Shown: positions 34,301-37,087 of the stretch, piece by piece
How the letters are laid out: every line of letters starts with the position of its first letter
Position numbering within the stretch: the stretch's first letter is position 1
NCBI GenBank assembly: GCA_018398585.1
Contig: JAGTTD010000013.1
Coordinates: 12,809,237-12,873,236 of the forward strand
Direction: 5' to 3'
Length of the DNA stretch: 64,000 bases
Source: Simmondsia chinensis
Taxonomy: Eukaryota; Streptophyta; Magnoliopsida; Caryophyllales; Simmondsiaceae
Position numbers and translations under genes: made by a program
Notes under the pieces: generated by a model
Told to the model about the DNA's origin: nothing
The model's input: the letters and a program-made list of their open reading frames with translations, nothing else
The model's database searches: none

Positions 34301-36085
34301 TAGGTGCATAGGAGTGTAGTTATACAAGTTGGATGTCAACCTAGCTCAAGCCCCTTGACGCTCTTAGGTTATAGTACTGGCCAACGAATTGGACCAAGAC
34401 TCCACGTTTGCAACGCGCAGTGCTAGTGCACAGGCGCAAGCAATGGTGCATGAGCATCCAGGACACACAAAGGAACAGTCGCGGGCACATGCAACATGCA
34501 CACAAGCTGCACATACGGGCAATTATAGCGCACGACACAGGCAGCACATTGGTGCTAGCCTGCGCACGATGCAAGTAGTGCATAAGGCATGGGCAAAGCG
34601 CACAACACAGGCTATGCACGTGACACGGCTAGTGCACAAGCGCAGCACGCACATGCCGTAGCACATGACCACGTTTGTGCATGAAAGCAGCTGGGCAGCC
34701 TTGGCATATTGATACACAAATGGAACGTGCAGGGCACGTAACTTAACAATTATAGAGTGAAAGGCGGGAAGCCTTGAACAAGACCTTTAACCGACATCTT
34801 TGGATTAGACCATTGACTGGATAACTAACACAGCGTGAAGAAAGCTTGACCAGGACACCTGTGATGCCTTGGACTGGTAACCATTACAAAGAGGGGGGAA
34901 ACTTCACTAGGCAACTTGCTTGAGAGCTTGACCGTGCAACTGTTGTCATGGTGTGCAAGTGGAGTATGAATTAAGGGAACTTGAATAATGGGAGCCTTCA
35001 GATGCGGACAGGCAGGCGGTTTCCTTTTTCTTTTTTTTGTTGGGTTTAATCATAGGCGGTTCCGCAATTGCCCAGGTTCTATGAGTTGTAATGAGTAGTC
35101 TACAAATAGCGCTCTCAGTGCCCAGAATGTATCAGATGAAAATGAGTGCTCAATAAAAAGCATACTCTTGTTGCTTTGTGTCATATCTCTATCTATGTTC
35201 CTATTGTGTTTATATTCCGCTCGTAGTATCGTTGAAACTATGTGCAGTTAAGCTGAGTTGTCGCTCGATACCAGCAGAAGCACTCTGAAAAATTATCTGT
35301 GACAATGGTCCACTGTGCATATATAACCGTTTGTCTTCCCCCAAAAGACATAGAAATCAGGCGCGCAATTCATACCCCATTCGGATCACCTAGTTTTTTG
35401 GATCAACGCCTTATCTCTCCCCTTTGATCAATGTAGGAGTGTAAAATCAATCTTGAATTTTCGTTTATTAGCTTAAATTTTTAGAAAAGTCAACTCTTTA
35501 ACATGGCGTCAGAGCCTAGTTAACTAAGAGGTCACAAGTTCGAATTTCATGAGCCTCCACTTTCAATATTAACATAATTAAGCACAAGATATGAAATAAG
35601 TTTGTGCAATATTCACGATGCACATTTGCACGAGGGGCATATAAGAGTATAAAATCATCACCTTAAGCTTTTGTAATAGTTAGTTCTCGACGAATCAACT
35701 CCCATAAATTGAACAAACAAATCACGTAAACGAAAACAGAGCAACAAACCTGATCCAACGAAGCAGCACCAATCTTCCCATAGTGTAAAGCCAATGCACG
35801 AATCGCATTAAGAGTAGCCGCACCAGACCCGATCCGCCTTCCATTTGGGTCAGGAACCGCAAGCGTGACAGTAGATCGGGCAACCCGACCCAGGCGCTTA
35901 GCCCGAGCGAGCTGCCACTCGTAAAGCGCAGCTTGCTCGGGGCTCGCCGCAGTCAAGATAACGGCGTCCCAAGTAGGAACCCTAGCGGGGTGGCGCACAG
36001 AGAGACGCAAATTGTACCAGGATTTGCGGAGGATTGCAGTTAGGTCCGGTTTGGGTCTGGTTGGCCGCCTTCTGTGTGGTTCCAT
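921..36085 (-). CDS. FKGP: Bifunctional L-fucokinase / GDP-L-fucose pyrophosphorylase, 9 exons (whole gene span)
   Basis: Cytosolic salvage enzyme: L-fucose + ATP gives fucose-1-phosphate (C-terminal GHMP kinase), then + GTP gives GDP-L-fucose (N-terminal pyrophosphorylase). Exons join as complement of 35750-36085, 12314-12524, 9849-10213, 9112-9238, 7394-8229, 6963-7122, 5807-6376, 4180-4340 and 921-1319. The total is 3165 nt, 1054 aa, and all phases are consistent. Arabidopsis FKGP is about 1055 aa as I remember it. Visible motifs are [12 protein letters not shown] (about residues 127-138), [38 protein letters not shown] (719-731), the kinase glycine loop [10 protein letters not shown] (823-832) and the C-terminal [10 protein letters not shown]. 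No frameshift or stop is seen, so the gene looks functional although it spans 35.2 kb with a 23.2-kb TE-filled intron 1. One doubt is the exon 1/2 junction, which is about 8 residues shorter than the Arabidopsis protein. Confidence 0.93.
1800..2160. repeat. Low-complexity GCTCA/GAGC dispersed repeat
   Basis: The stretch is dense in GCTCA, AGCTCA and CTCATT words, such as GGGCTCATTTGAGTC and AGCTCACAAGTTGGGCTC. It resembles the degenerate GAGCTCGA-type repeat at 42354-42845. I see no protein coding. Family uncertain. Confidence 0.4.
2312..2471. repeat. Long near-perfect inverted repeat with shuffled arm
   Basis: 2313-2361 is the reverse complement of 2401-2449 (about 49 bp, one mismatch, including GCACCATGCTCATGAATTAG). 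The spacer 2362-2396 is itself the reverse complement of 2436-2470. The right side is thus one continuous inverted copy of a 70-bp unit whose two halves appear in swapped order on the left. Confidence 0.9.
4180..4340 (-). CDS. FKGP: FKGP exon 8 (residues 869-922)
   Basis: Recovered from genomic sequence; it has no long open frame of its own. Acceptor TTGGAACAG|GTGGTGG, donor GGCCAA|GTAAGT. It encodes [16 protein letters not shown], then [34 protein letters not shown], which fills exactly the gap between exons 7 and 9 in known FKGPs. The split glycine codon rebuilds [10 protein letters not shown]. 161 nt, phase 1 in, phase 0 out. Confidence 0.92.
4450..5122 (+). mobile_element. 5'-truncated RTE-like LINE with Au-like 3' tail
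   Basis: A perfect 17-bp target duplication, TGTCAATTCTTTTAGCA, flanks it at 4433-4449 and 5123-5139. Near its 5' end a 25-codon frame (4468-4542) reads [20 protein letters not shown] and on to a TAG. This resembles the C-terminal GRPK-x-(S/T)W-x6-D-x4-L motif of RTE-type plant LINE polyproteins. A pyrimidine tract follows (CT/C-rich, about 4660-4745), then a 3' section (4966-5090) with GGTAAGGCTGCGTACATCC and CAGACCCTGCACAAGCGGGA, the conserved 3' block of plant Au-type SINEs. It ends in a TTGTGTG repeat. The element is inserted antisense to FKGP. Confidence 0.75.
5163..5297 (-). mobile_element. Inverted Au-like SINE/LINE 3'-tail copy with target duplication
   Basis: It is flanked by the 14-bp direct repeat ACTTGTGCCTATAT (5149-5162 and 5298-5311). 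On the minus strand it reads GGTAAGGCTGCGTACATCC, then CCAGACCTTGCATATGTGGG, and ends in (GTT)n. It is the same 3' tail as the neighbouring LINE but inverted, so the two can pair as a hairpin. It is 5'-truncated, so SINE or LINE origin cannot be decided. Confidence 0.75.
5366..5699 (+). pseudogene. RNase H-like (RVT_3 type) retroelement fragment
   Basis: The frame reads [35 protein letters not shown], later [13 protein letters not shown], stop, GDHVNF. This is the pattern of plant retroelement-derived RNase H-like domains (A-E-A...A, then VEGD(N/S), then N-x3-N-W-(V/L)AK). It is a fragment: the first catalytic Asp region is missing and a stop interrupts the C-terminus. It is antisense to FKGP inside intron 7, so it is not an exon. 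Confidence 0.6.
5807..6376 (-). CDS. FKGP: FKGP exon 7 (residues 679-869), core of the GHMP kinase
   Basis: Acceptor TTGCCCAG|AACATC, donor GGCACAG|GTGGTT. It carries [23 protein letters not shown] (start of the kinase domain), [28 protein letters not shown] and the ATP-binding glycine loop [20 protein letters not shown] at about 822-841, then [13 protein letters not shown]. All key glycine and serine residues of the loop are present. 570 nt, phase 1 on both sides. Confidence 0.94.
6377..6962 (-). other. FKGP intron 6 (586 bp)
   Basis: GTACAT...GCCCAG boundaries. AT-rich. I see no repeat or coding content. Confidence 0.85.
6963..7122 (-). CDS. FKGP: FKGP exon 6 (residues 626-679)
   Basis: It encodes [26 protein letters not shown], then [20 protein letters not shown], both conserved in plant FKGP. 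The acceptor GGAAG|GTACAG keeps the same length as Arabidopsis ([13 protein letters not shown] against CPKFQEQNSKILP). An in-frame alternative acceptor 6 nt downstream (CAG|AGC) would drop two residues. Donor TTTAAAG|GTACAT. 160 nt, phase 0 in, phase 1 out. Confidence 0.9.
7123..7393 (-). other. FKGP intron 5 (271 bp)
   Basis: GTATGC...GGAAG boundaries. The acceptor polypyrimidine tract is weak (CCTTTATTTGATTCCATGGAAG), so use of the CAG six bases downstream is possible. Confidence 0.8.
7394..8229 (-). CDS. FKGP: FKGP exon 5 (residues 347-625)
   Basis: Largest exon, 836 nt. Acceptor TCTTTCAG|ATGAATTG, donor CATGCAG|GTATGC. It encodes [51 protein letters not shown] (left-handed beta-helix-like repeats of the pyrophosphorylase half), [37 protein letters not shown] and a C-terminal [14 protein letters not shown]. 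The region joins the pyrophosphorylase and kinase halves. No frame breaks. Confidence 0.94.
8230..9111 (-). other. FKGP intron 4 (882 bp)
   Basis: GTATGT...TTTCAG boundaries. More than half of it is a Tourist-like MITE (8326-8808). The rest is featureless. Confidence 0.85.
8326..8808. mobile_element. PIF/Harbinger (Tourist)-like MITE
   Basis: Terminal inverted repeats start GGGCCTGTTTGGGATTGCT (left) and end AGCAATCTCAAACAGGCCC (right), 18 of 19 matching. The flanking 3-bp duplication is TAA (8323-8325, 8809-8811). 483 bp with many AAGTGCTTTT words and no coding potential. TIR and TSD fit Tourist-type MITEs. An 11-bp TTGCAGCAATC occurs on both outer flanks, perhaps by chance. Confidence 0.82.
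9112..9238 (-). CDS. FKGP: FKGP exon 4 (residues 305-347)
   Basis: Acceptor CTCTGCAG|ATGAGTTTG, donor GATT|GTATGT. It encodes [33 protein letters not shown] and ends at SYCD plus a split Y codon shared with exon 5 ([13 protein letters not shown]; Arabidopsis has SYCTYDLQFLHFG). 127 nt, phase 0 in, phase 1 out. Confidence 0.92.
9239..9848 (-). other. FKGP intron 3 (610 bp), GC-AG type
   Basis: 5' splice site GAG|GCAAGT, 3' splice site CTCTGCAG|ATG. AT-rich, no repeats recognised. See the finding on the non-canonical donor. Confidence 0.85.
9849..10213 (-). CDS. FKGP: FKGP exon 3 (residues 183-304), ends at a GC donor
   Basis: Acceptor CTTTTAG|GCGGAC. The exon encodes [28 protein letters not shown] and [18 protein letters not shown]. 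It ends ...LLKSEKE. The only junction that keeps frame and gives the conserved SEKE-MSLYEDL join is GAG|GCAAGT, a GC donor with otherwise perfect consensus. The nearby GT (four bases downstream) would shift the frame. Length 365 nt, phase 1 in, phase 0 out. Confidence 0.92.
10214..12313 (-). other. FKGP intron 2 (2.1 kb)
   Basis: GTTTTA...TTTTAG boundaries. AT-rich without coding content. It holds an 18-bp triplet repeat near 11668 and degenerate GGTCC/GGTCTGGTC-type dispersed repeat sequence around 11460-11640 and 12100-12250. Confidence 0.85.
11666..11714. repeat. Tandem 18-bp repeat, about 2.7 copies
   Basis: The word AACCCAAAAACTCATTGC is repeated head to tail; the first copy starts ATACCC and the last is cut after CTCA. 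Confidence 0.85.
12314..12524 (-). CDS. FKGP: FKGP exon 2 (residues 113-183)
   Basis: Acceptor TCCCAG|GTCTCAG, donor AATGAAG|GTTTTA, phase 0 in and phase 1 out. It carries the pyrophosphorylase signature [11 protein letters not shown], followed by [25 protein letters not shown], which is nearly identical to plant FKGPs. The codon split at the 3' end rebuilds N-E-G-G-L-F with exon 3. It lies 23.2 kb from exon 1. At its 5' end the protein is about 8 residues short of Arabidopsis, so a missed small exon in intron 1 cannot be excluded. Confidence 0.92.
12840..13139. repeat. Degenerate dispersed repeat (GGTCC/CCAGACC-rich)
   Basis: Sequence such as TTGATCCTTAATTTGGACC, ACCAGACCAGACAATGTAGTCC and GAGCACCCCTAATC resembles the stretches at 11460-11640 and 12100-12250. 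It is a dispersed non-coding repeat, family not identified. The copia at 13140 is inserted at its end. Confidence 0.4.
13140..13673 (+). repeat. 5' LTR of the copia element (534 bp)
   Basis: It begins TGTTGATG and ends CAACA. It contains two copies of the perfect palindrome TGTGTGTCGACACACA (13236-13251 and 13298-13313) and one mutated copy (TTGACACAC) between them. Confidence 0.92.
13715..14317 (+). pseudogene. Copia Gag fragment
   Basis: The frame starts [21 protein letters not shown] and has the UBN2-type Gag pattern ([10 protein letters not shown], then [35 protein letters not shown]). It ends at a TAG at the HLRIEDTR position, where the continuation is in another frame, so a frameshift separates it from the zinc knuckle part. 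Confidence 0.88.
14301..15476 (+). pseudogene. Copia zinc knuckle, protease and integrase core
   Basis: The CCHC knuckle [14 protein letters not shown] is at 14439-14480 and the protease active site DSGA at 14601-14612. The GAG-pre-integrase HHCC zinc region ([16 protein letters not shown]) is near 14985-15090. The integrase core has [18 protein letters not shown] and the glutamate-region equivalent [15 protein letters not shown]. The frame then hits a stop (TAA, 15474), and the reading continues in another frame. Confidence 0.88.
15467..16134 (+). pseudogene. Copia integrase C-terminal part
   Basis: It continues from the previous piece after a frameshift: [23 protein letters not shown], then [53 protein letters not shown]. 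These are typical of the copia integrase end and linker to RT. It stops at 16132-16134 shortly before the RT, which is in yet another frame. Confidence 0.87.
16155..17597 (+). pseudogene. Copia reverse transcriptase and RNase H with in-frame stops
   Basis: A single frame from [23 protein letters not shown] to KPIAFSHP, interrupted by four stops (near 16461, 16701, 16935 and 17133). It carries the RT motifs [29 protein letters not shown] and [17 protein letters not shown], and the catalytic YVDD at 16662-16673. It also carries the RNase H signatures [40 protein letters not shown] and [14 protein letters not shown]. The element cannot make a functional polyprotein. Confidence 0.92.
17598..18203 (+). 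other. 3' untranslated interior of the copia
   Basis: About 600 bp between the RNase H stop and the 3' LTR with no coding signal. A weak purine stretch (AAAATAGTGGGCGAA) directly before the LTR is the likely polypurine tract. Confidence 0.6.
18204..18801 (+). repeat. 3' LTR of the copia element (598 bp)
   Basis: Same ends as the 5' LTR. It has four perfect TCGA-centred palindromes at 18300-18315, 18322-18335, 18364-18375 and 18423-18440, plus one decayed copy near 18386 (GCTTCGACACACAG). It keeps 64 bp that the 5' LTR lacks. Confidence 0.92.
18802..20434. other. Intron 1 stretch without recognisable genes or elements
   Basis: AT-rich sequence, with a short AG run near 19801. I see no TIRs, LTRs or coding frames here. 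Confidence 0.6.
20435..21404 (+). repeat. Left LTR of the old copia
   Basis: About 970 bp, with a TATA-like ACTATAAATAGCC near 20900. It aligns with 25937-26416 at both ends (shared TCTTTTGTGT, TTGTAAAGCTCC, TGCAATCTTTGTT-like blocks). The right copy lacks about 450 bp of the upstream (U3) part. Confidence 0.65.
21679..22134 (+). repeat. 5' LTR of the gypsy derivative
   Basis: 456 bp. It shares with the 3' LTR the blocks AAGCGCATTGGCGAGAAGG, TTGATTTGAGGACCG and GAAACGAGTTATCCACCC. It lacks one copy of a short TTGATTTATTTCT duplication present in the 3' LTR. Confidence 0.85.
22804..23826 (+). pseudogene. Fused Gag zinc knuckle / integrase frame (340 codons)
   Basis: One open frame runs from the Gag C-terminal half ([16 protein letters not shown], then [15 protein letters not shown]) through the knuckle [17 protein letters not shown] (about 23144-23192) into the RNase H/integrase linker. 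It then enters integrase: H2C2 zinc region ([22 protein letters not shown]), core [15 protein letters not shown] and [14 protein letters not shown]. The join near 23205 deletes protease, RT and RNase H. The frame stops at 23824 (CAA to TAA in the HPQTDGQT motif). Whether it is translated is unknown. Confidence 0.85.
23827..24432 (+). pseudogene. Integrase C-terminal remnant
   Basis: It continues the integrase after the stop: [41 protein letters not shown], then [33 protein letters not shown] and [15 protein letters not shown]. Several stops interrupt it. No chromodomain is visible after the IN C-terminal domain. Confidence 0.82.
24433..24916 (+). repeat. 3' LTR of the gypsy derivative
   Basis: 484 bp, TGACACAACC...GCATCA, immediately after the polypurine tract. 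It is about 30 bp longer than the 5' LTR because of a local duplication of TTGATTTATTTCT. Confidence 0.85.
24917..25936 (+). pseudogene. Copia Gag/protease remains of the old element
   Basis: Decayed coding: ..[28 protein letters not shown], then beyond the [19 protein letters not shown] (knuckle with the last Cys codon turned into TGA), [13 protein letters not shown] (protease-like region, DSGCSxHM in relatives) and [16 protein letters not shown]. Multiple stops. A 5S-derived SINE (25131-25387) interrupts Gag. Confidence 0.7.
25131..25387 (+). mobile_element. 5S rRNA-derived SINE with Au-like tail, intact target duplication
   Basis: 257 bp, bounded by the perfect 17-bp direct repeat ATTCAAAAGGCTCTTAG (25114-25130 and 25388-25404). 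The 5' part (about 25142-25240) is 5S rRNA: CAGATCCCATTAGAACTCCG, AAGTTAAGCGTGCTTGGG (A box, 25181-25198), TAGTACTAGGATGG (intermediate element) and CCTCCTGGGAAGTCCTC (C box, about 25223-25239). The 3' part matches the Au-type block: CTCGGAAACAACCTCTCTTC, AAGGCTGCGTACATCC, CAGACCTTGCTTAGGCGGGA, CACTAGGTATGTTGTG. It ends in a run of T. No LTR, PBS or PPT, so it is not a Cassandra-type element. Confidence 0.88.
25937..26416 (+). repeat. Right LTR of the old copia (shortened)
   Basis: 480 bp. It aligns with the left LTR at its start (TCTCATGAAATTAGCC) and through the R/U5-like part (TGAGATTTTCTTTTGTGTGA, GTAAAGCTCC, TGCAATCTTTGTTATATTG). Roughly 450 bp of U3 are missing. Confidence 0.62.
26510..27288. 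mobile_element. hAT-like non-autonomous element
   Basis: The left end CAATGTATAAAAAGGC and the right end GCACTTTTTTAAACACTG are degenerate versions of the plant hAT-MITE end CAGTGTTTAAAAAGGC. The flanking 8-mers GTGTAGTA (26502-26509) and GTGTACAA (27289-27296) match at 6 of 8. The subterminal regions carry AGGCGCAAGGCGC and GGCGCACC words; the centre is AT-rich. No transposase. Confidence 0.6.
27425..27510 (-). mobile_element. Au-like SINE tail fragment
   Basis: On the minus strand it reads CAGGCACTGGGCTGTTGTTG, preceded by CTAGACCCTGCCATGGCGG. It is a diverged copy of the 3' tail also seen at 4966-5090, 5163-5297 and in the 5S SINE. Only the last 80 or so bases are recognisable. Confidence 0.55.
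28251..28760 (+). repeat. 5' LTR of the chromovirus (510 bp)
   Basis: TGTCACAAGTC...CCATGACA. TATA box TATAAATAG at 28497-28505. Compared with the 3' LTR it lacks a block of about 27 bp (GAACCCTAAGAGGGAAGGAAG region). It contains heat-shock-element-like motifs. Confidence 0.93.
28289..28349 (+). promoter_or_regulatory. Heat-shock-element-like cluster, 5' LTR
   Basis: The perfect three-unit HSE TTCcgGAAcaTTC is at 28337-28349. GAAcgTTCtaGAg at 28312-28322 and TTCcgGAgtgTTCtaGA just before it are near-perfect. It lies about 150-200 bp upstream of the TATA box. The HSE consensus is alternating GAA/TTC units spaced by two bases. No binding data, so function is inferred. Confidence 0.65.
29065..29705 (+). 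pseudogene. Chromovirus Gag, N-terminal part
   Basis: Reads [14 protein letters not shown] (from 29092), a heptad-like coiled-coil region ([36 protein letters not shown]), then [20 protein letters not shown] and [17 protein letters not shown], which is the retrotransposon Gag domain. A frameshift near 29700 moves the rest of Gag to another frame. Confidence 0.85.
29706..30095 (+). pseudogene. Chromovirus Gag, C-terminal part
   Basis: [62 protein letters not shown], then a basic tail. It directly continues the previous piece after the frameshift and overlaps the next frame (30022 onward), which carries the zinc knuckle. Confidence 0.85.
30022..31311 (+). pseudogene. Zinc knuckle, protease and start of RT
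   Basis: The knuckle [17 protein letters not shown] is near 30130-30180 and the protease core [11 protein letters not shown] has its DTGA at 30400-30411. The frame then hits a TAG at 30541 and a TGA near 30868, and continues [66 protein letters not shown] (RT motifs 1-3). It is shifted near 31275. Confidence 0.88.
31275..32561 (+). pseudogene. RT catalytic part, RNase H, start of integrase
   Basis: [17 protein letters not shown], then [10 protein letters not shown] with the catalytic YLDD at 31401-31412, [11 protein letters not shown] and [16 protein letters not shown] (RNase H). Later come [17 protein letters not shown] and the integrase HHCC region ([16 protein letters not shown] and on). 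In-frame stops at about 31986 and 32084. A frameshift near 32510 precedes the integrase core. Confidence 0.9.
32507..33262 (+). pseudogene. Chromovirus integrase core and C-terminal part
   Basis: [34 protein letters not shown] and [21 protein letters not shown] provide the first two catalytic Asp. [17 protein letters not shown] provides the Glu (Q to I next to it). A stop at 32957 is followed by [18 protein letters not shown] and [14 protein letters not shown]. Confidence 0.88.
33493..33660 (+). pseudogene. Chromodomain at the polyprotein C-terminus
   Basis: Frame [20 protein letters not shown], then [20 protein letters not shown] and [13 protein letters not shown], ending in TGA at 33658-33660. 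The Y-L-I-Q-W-K and TWE(D/P) positions are the chromodomain signature of chromoviral integrases. The link to the integrase is out of frame. Confidence 0.82.
33692..34228 (+). repeat. 3' LTR of the chromovirus (537 bp)
   Basis: TGTCACGAGTC...CCATGACA, TATA box TATAAATAG at 33965-33973. It has an extra GAAGCTTCTAGGG-containing block absent from the 5' LTR. By eye the two LTRs differ at a modest number of positions. Confidence 0.93.
33726..33788 (+). promoter_or_regulatory. Heat-shock-element-like cluster, 3' LTR
   Basis: The perfect four-unit array GAAcaTTCtgGAAcaTTC is at 33771-33788. It is preceded by TTCcgGAgtgTTCtaGA and GAAagTTCtaGAg. A further GAAgcTTC lies near 33831. The TATA box is about 180 bp downstream. 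Confidence 0.68.
35424..35657 (+). repeat. Dispersed TE-like repeat (AGTGTAAAATCA family)
   Basis: It starts GGAGTGTAAAATCAATC and ends GGGGCATATAAGAGTATAAAATCA. It contains ATGGCGTCAGAGCC and GGTCACAAGTTCGAATTTCATGAG, a tRNA-like B-box pattern. Inverted relatives lie at 62918-63222. Exact class unknown; SINE-like origin is possible. Confidence 0.5.
35750..36085 (-). CDS. FKGP: FKGP exon 1 (residues 1-112)
   Basis: It starts at MEPHRRRP, because the strongly conserved stretch ([17 protein letters not shown], then [20 protein letters not shown]) begins about 15 residues later, as in known FKGPs. Further in-frame ATGs upstream give residues with no family resemblance, and the DNA just upstream is pyrimidine-rich, like a 5' UTR. 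It ends ...SLDQ at a CAG|GTTTGT donor, phase 0. The conserved [10 protein letters not shown] motif of the nucleotidyltransferase part is here. The exon is markedly GC-richer than the surrounding AT-rich DNA. Confidence 0.93.
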
Positions 36086-36735
36086 GTTTAGTGGAGGTTT
36101 GGGGAGGTGAGAGAAAGAGGAGGACGCACCGACTGGGGAGAGCGTGACCGTGTGGAAGTAGTGGACCACTTGTAATGGGAATGGGAATACGTTTATTTGC
36201 ATGAAATTGTTCGTGATATTGATGCACCCACTGTATTTAGTTAAAAAATTATACATATTTAATAAAATATTATAAATTGTAGTGTAAATAAGGGCAACGT
36301 TTGTCACTATTTGTCACAATATGCATCATTTTTTTTTTATTTTCTTAACCCACATACAAACTATAATGTTATTACATTATCAATAAAGAAAAGTTGACTG
36401 AAAGGCATATTTTACATTTTTAAGCATCCATATTTGCTTTATTTTATTAAATATACTTCTAGTTTTTTAATTAAAATTTTATTTTACAAAGTTTATGGGT
36501 CGCAAAATTAATACATCAAACTGCATGATATAGTGTGTAATTTACCCATATATTATTTATATATAATTATTTTAAATTTTATTGAATGTATTTTTGTTCA
36601 ATTTTTCTCCTCTATTCAAAATCTTGGATAAAGTACATAGAACTCCTCTAAATTTTCCTTTAAAACAAAAAATGCCCCTAAAAAAAAATCAAATACTAAG
36701 AATTTGTTTAATAACAGAGAATTTTCTAATTTTTC
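36086..36735 (-). promoter_or_regulatory. FKGP 5' UTR and proximal promoter region
   Basis: Directly upstream of the ATG (minus strand) is a CT-rich stretch (CCTCCTCTTTCTCTCACCTC) typical of a 5' UTR. Further up is AT-rich DNA with TATA-like words (TTTATAATATT near 36275). Only 650 bp separate the ATG from the LTR of a copia element, so distal promoter elements may have been displaced. TSS not determined. Confidence 0.5.
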
Positions 36736-37087
36736 TGTAAAAATTGAACTTAAACAAAACAAGGAATAAACACCAAAGAGTAAGAGAAGTTTTTTTGGAT
36801 GATTTTATTCATACCAAGATACCCTATTTATATTACAAAAATGACTAACCCTAGACTTAAAATGAAGAAGAAGAAGGAACAACACTTCATTGCCCACACA
36901 TCAAAACTACTGGCCATAACGAGGGGAAGGGAGAATTGAATTCTCTACTTCATTCCCGAGTAACTCATGAAATAAGTTGCCTATTTCAAATTCTAGTAAC
37001 CTAAGCAATAAAACCAAATAACTACACTTGGACTTTACATAATAAAATACATAAGAAAATACAAGAAATAAATACTGAAGTTCAACA
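36736..37087 (-). repeat. 3' LTR of the minus-strand copia (352 bp)
   Basis: It lies 650 bp upstream of the FKGP ATG and in the same transcriptional direction. It is preceded (on the minus strand) by the polypurine tract AAGAGGAAG. Confidence 0.93.

Larger units (their letters stand above)
27689..35304. mobile_element. Probable solo LTR (about 1.6 kb) split by the chromovirus
   Basis: Outside the inserted gypsy, 27689-28250 and 34229-35304 share an unusual GCGCA/CACAAGC-rich composition unlike the surrounding AT-rich intron. The right part ends with a TATA/poly(A)-like arrangement (AATAAAAAGCATACTC near 35155). The ends TGTACGACCC and ATCTGTGACA give TG...CA. The flanks ATAGT (27684-27688) and ATGGT (35305-35309) could be a mutated 5-bp duplication. 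No internal region is seen. Confidence 0.45.
12525..35749 (-). other. FKGP intron 1 (23.2 kb), packed with nested transposons
   Basis: Donor CAG|GTTTGT at exon 1, acceptor ATTCCCAG|GTC at exon 2. It contains, in order from low coordinate: a copia, an old copia holding a gypsy derivative and a 5S SINE, a hAT-like MITE, a SINE tail, and a solo LTR split by a chromovirus. All the LTR elements whose direction can be read are on the plus strand, antisense to FKGP. Confidence 0.9.

Noticed and set aside
35663..36307. An upstream in-frame start giving an FKGP about 70 residues longer
   Set aside because: The extra residues (MTNVALIYTT...) show no likeness to the family and come from AT-rich promoter-like [11 protein letters not shown] sits at the family's usual distance from the conserved RKSWY motif.
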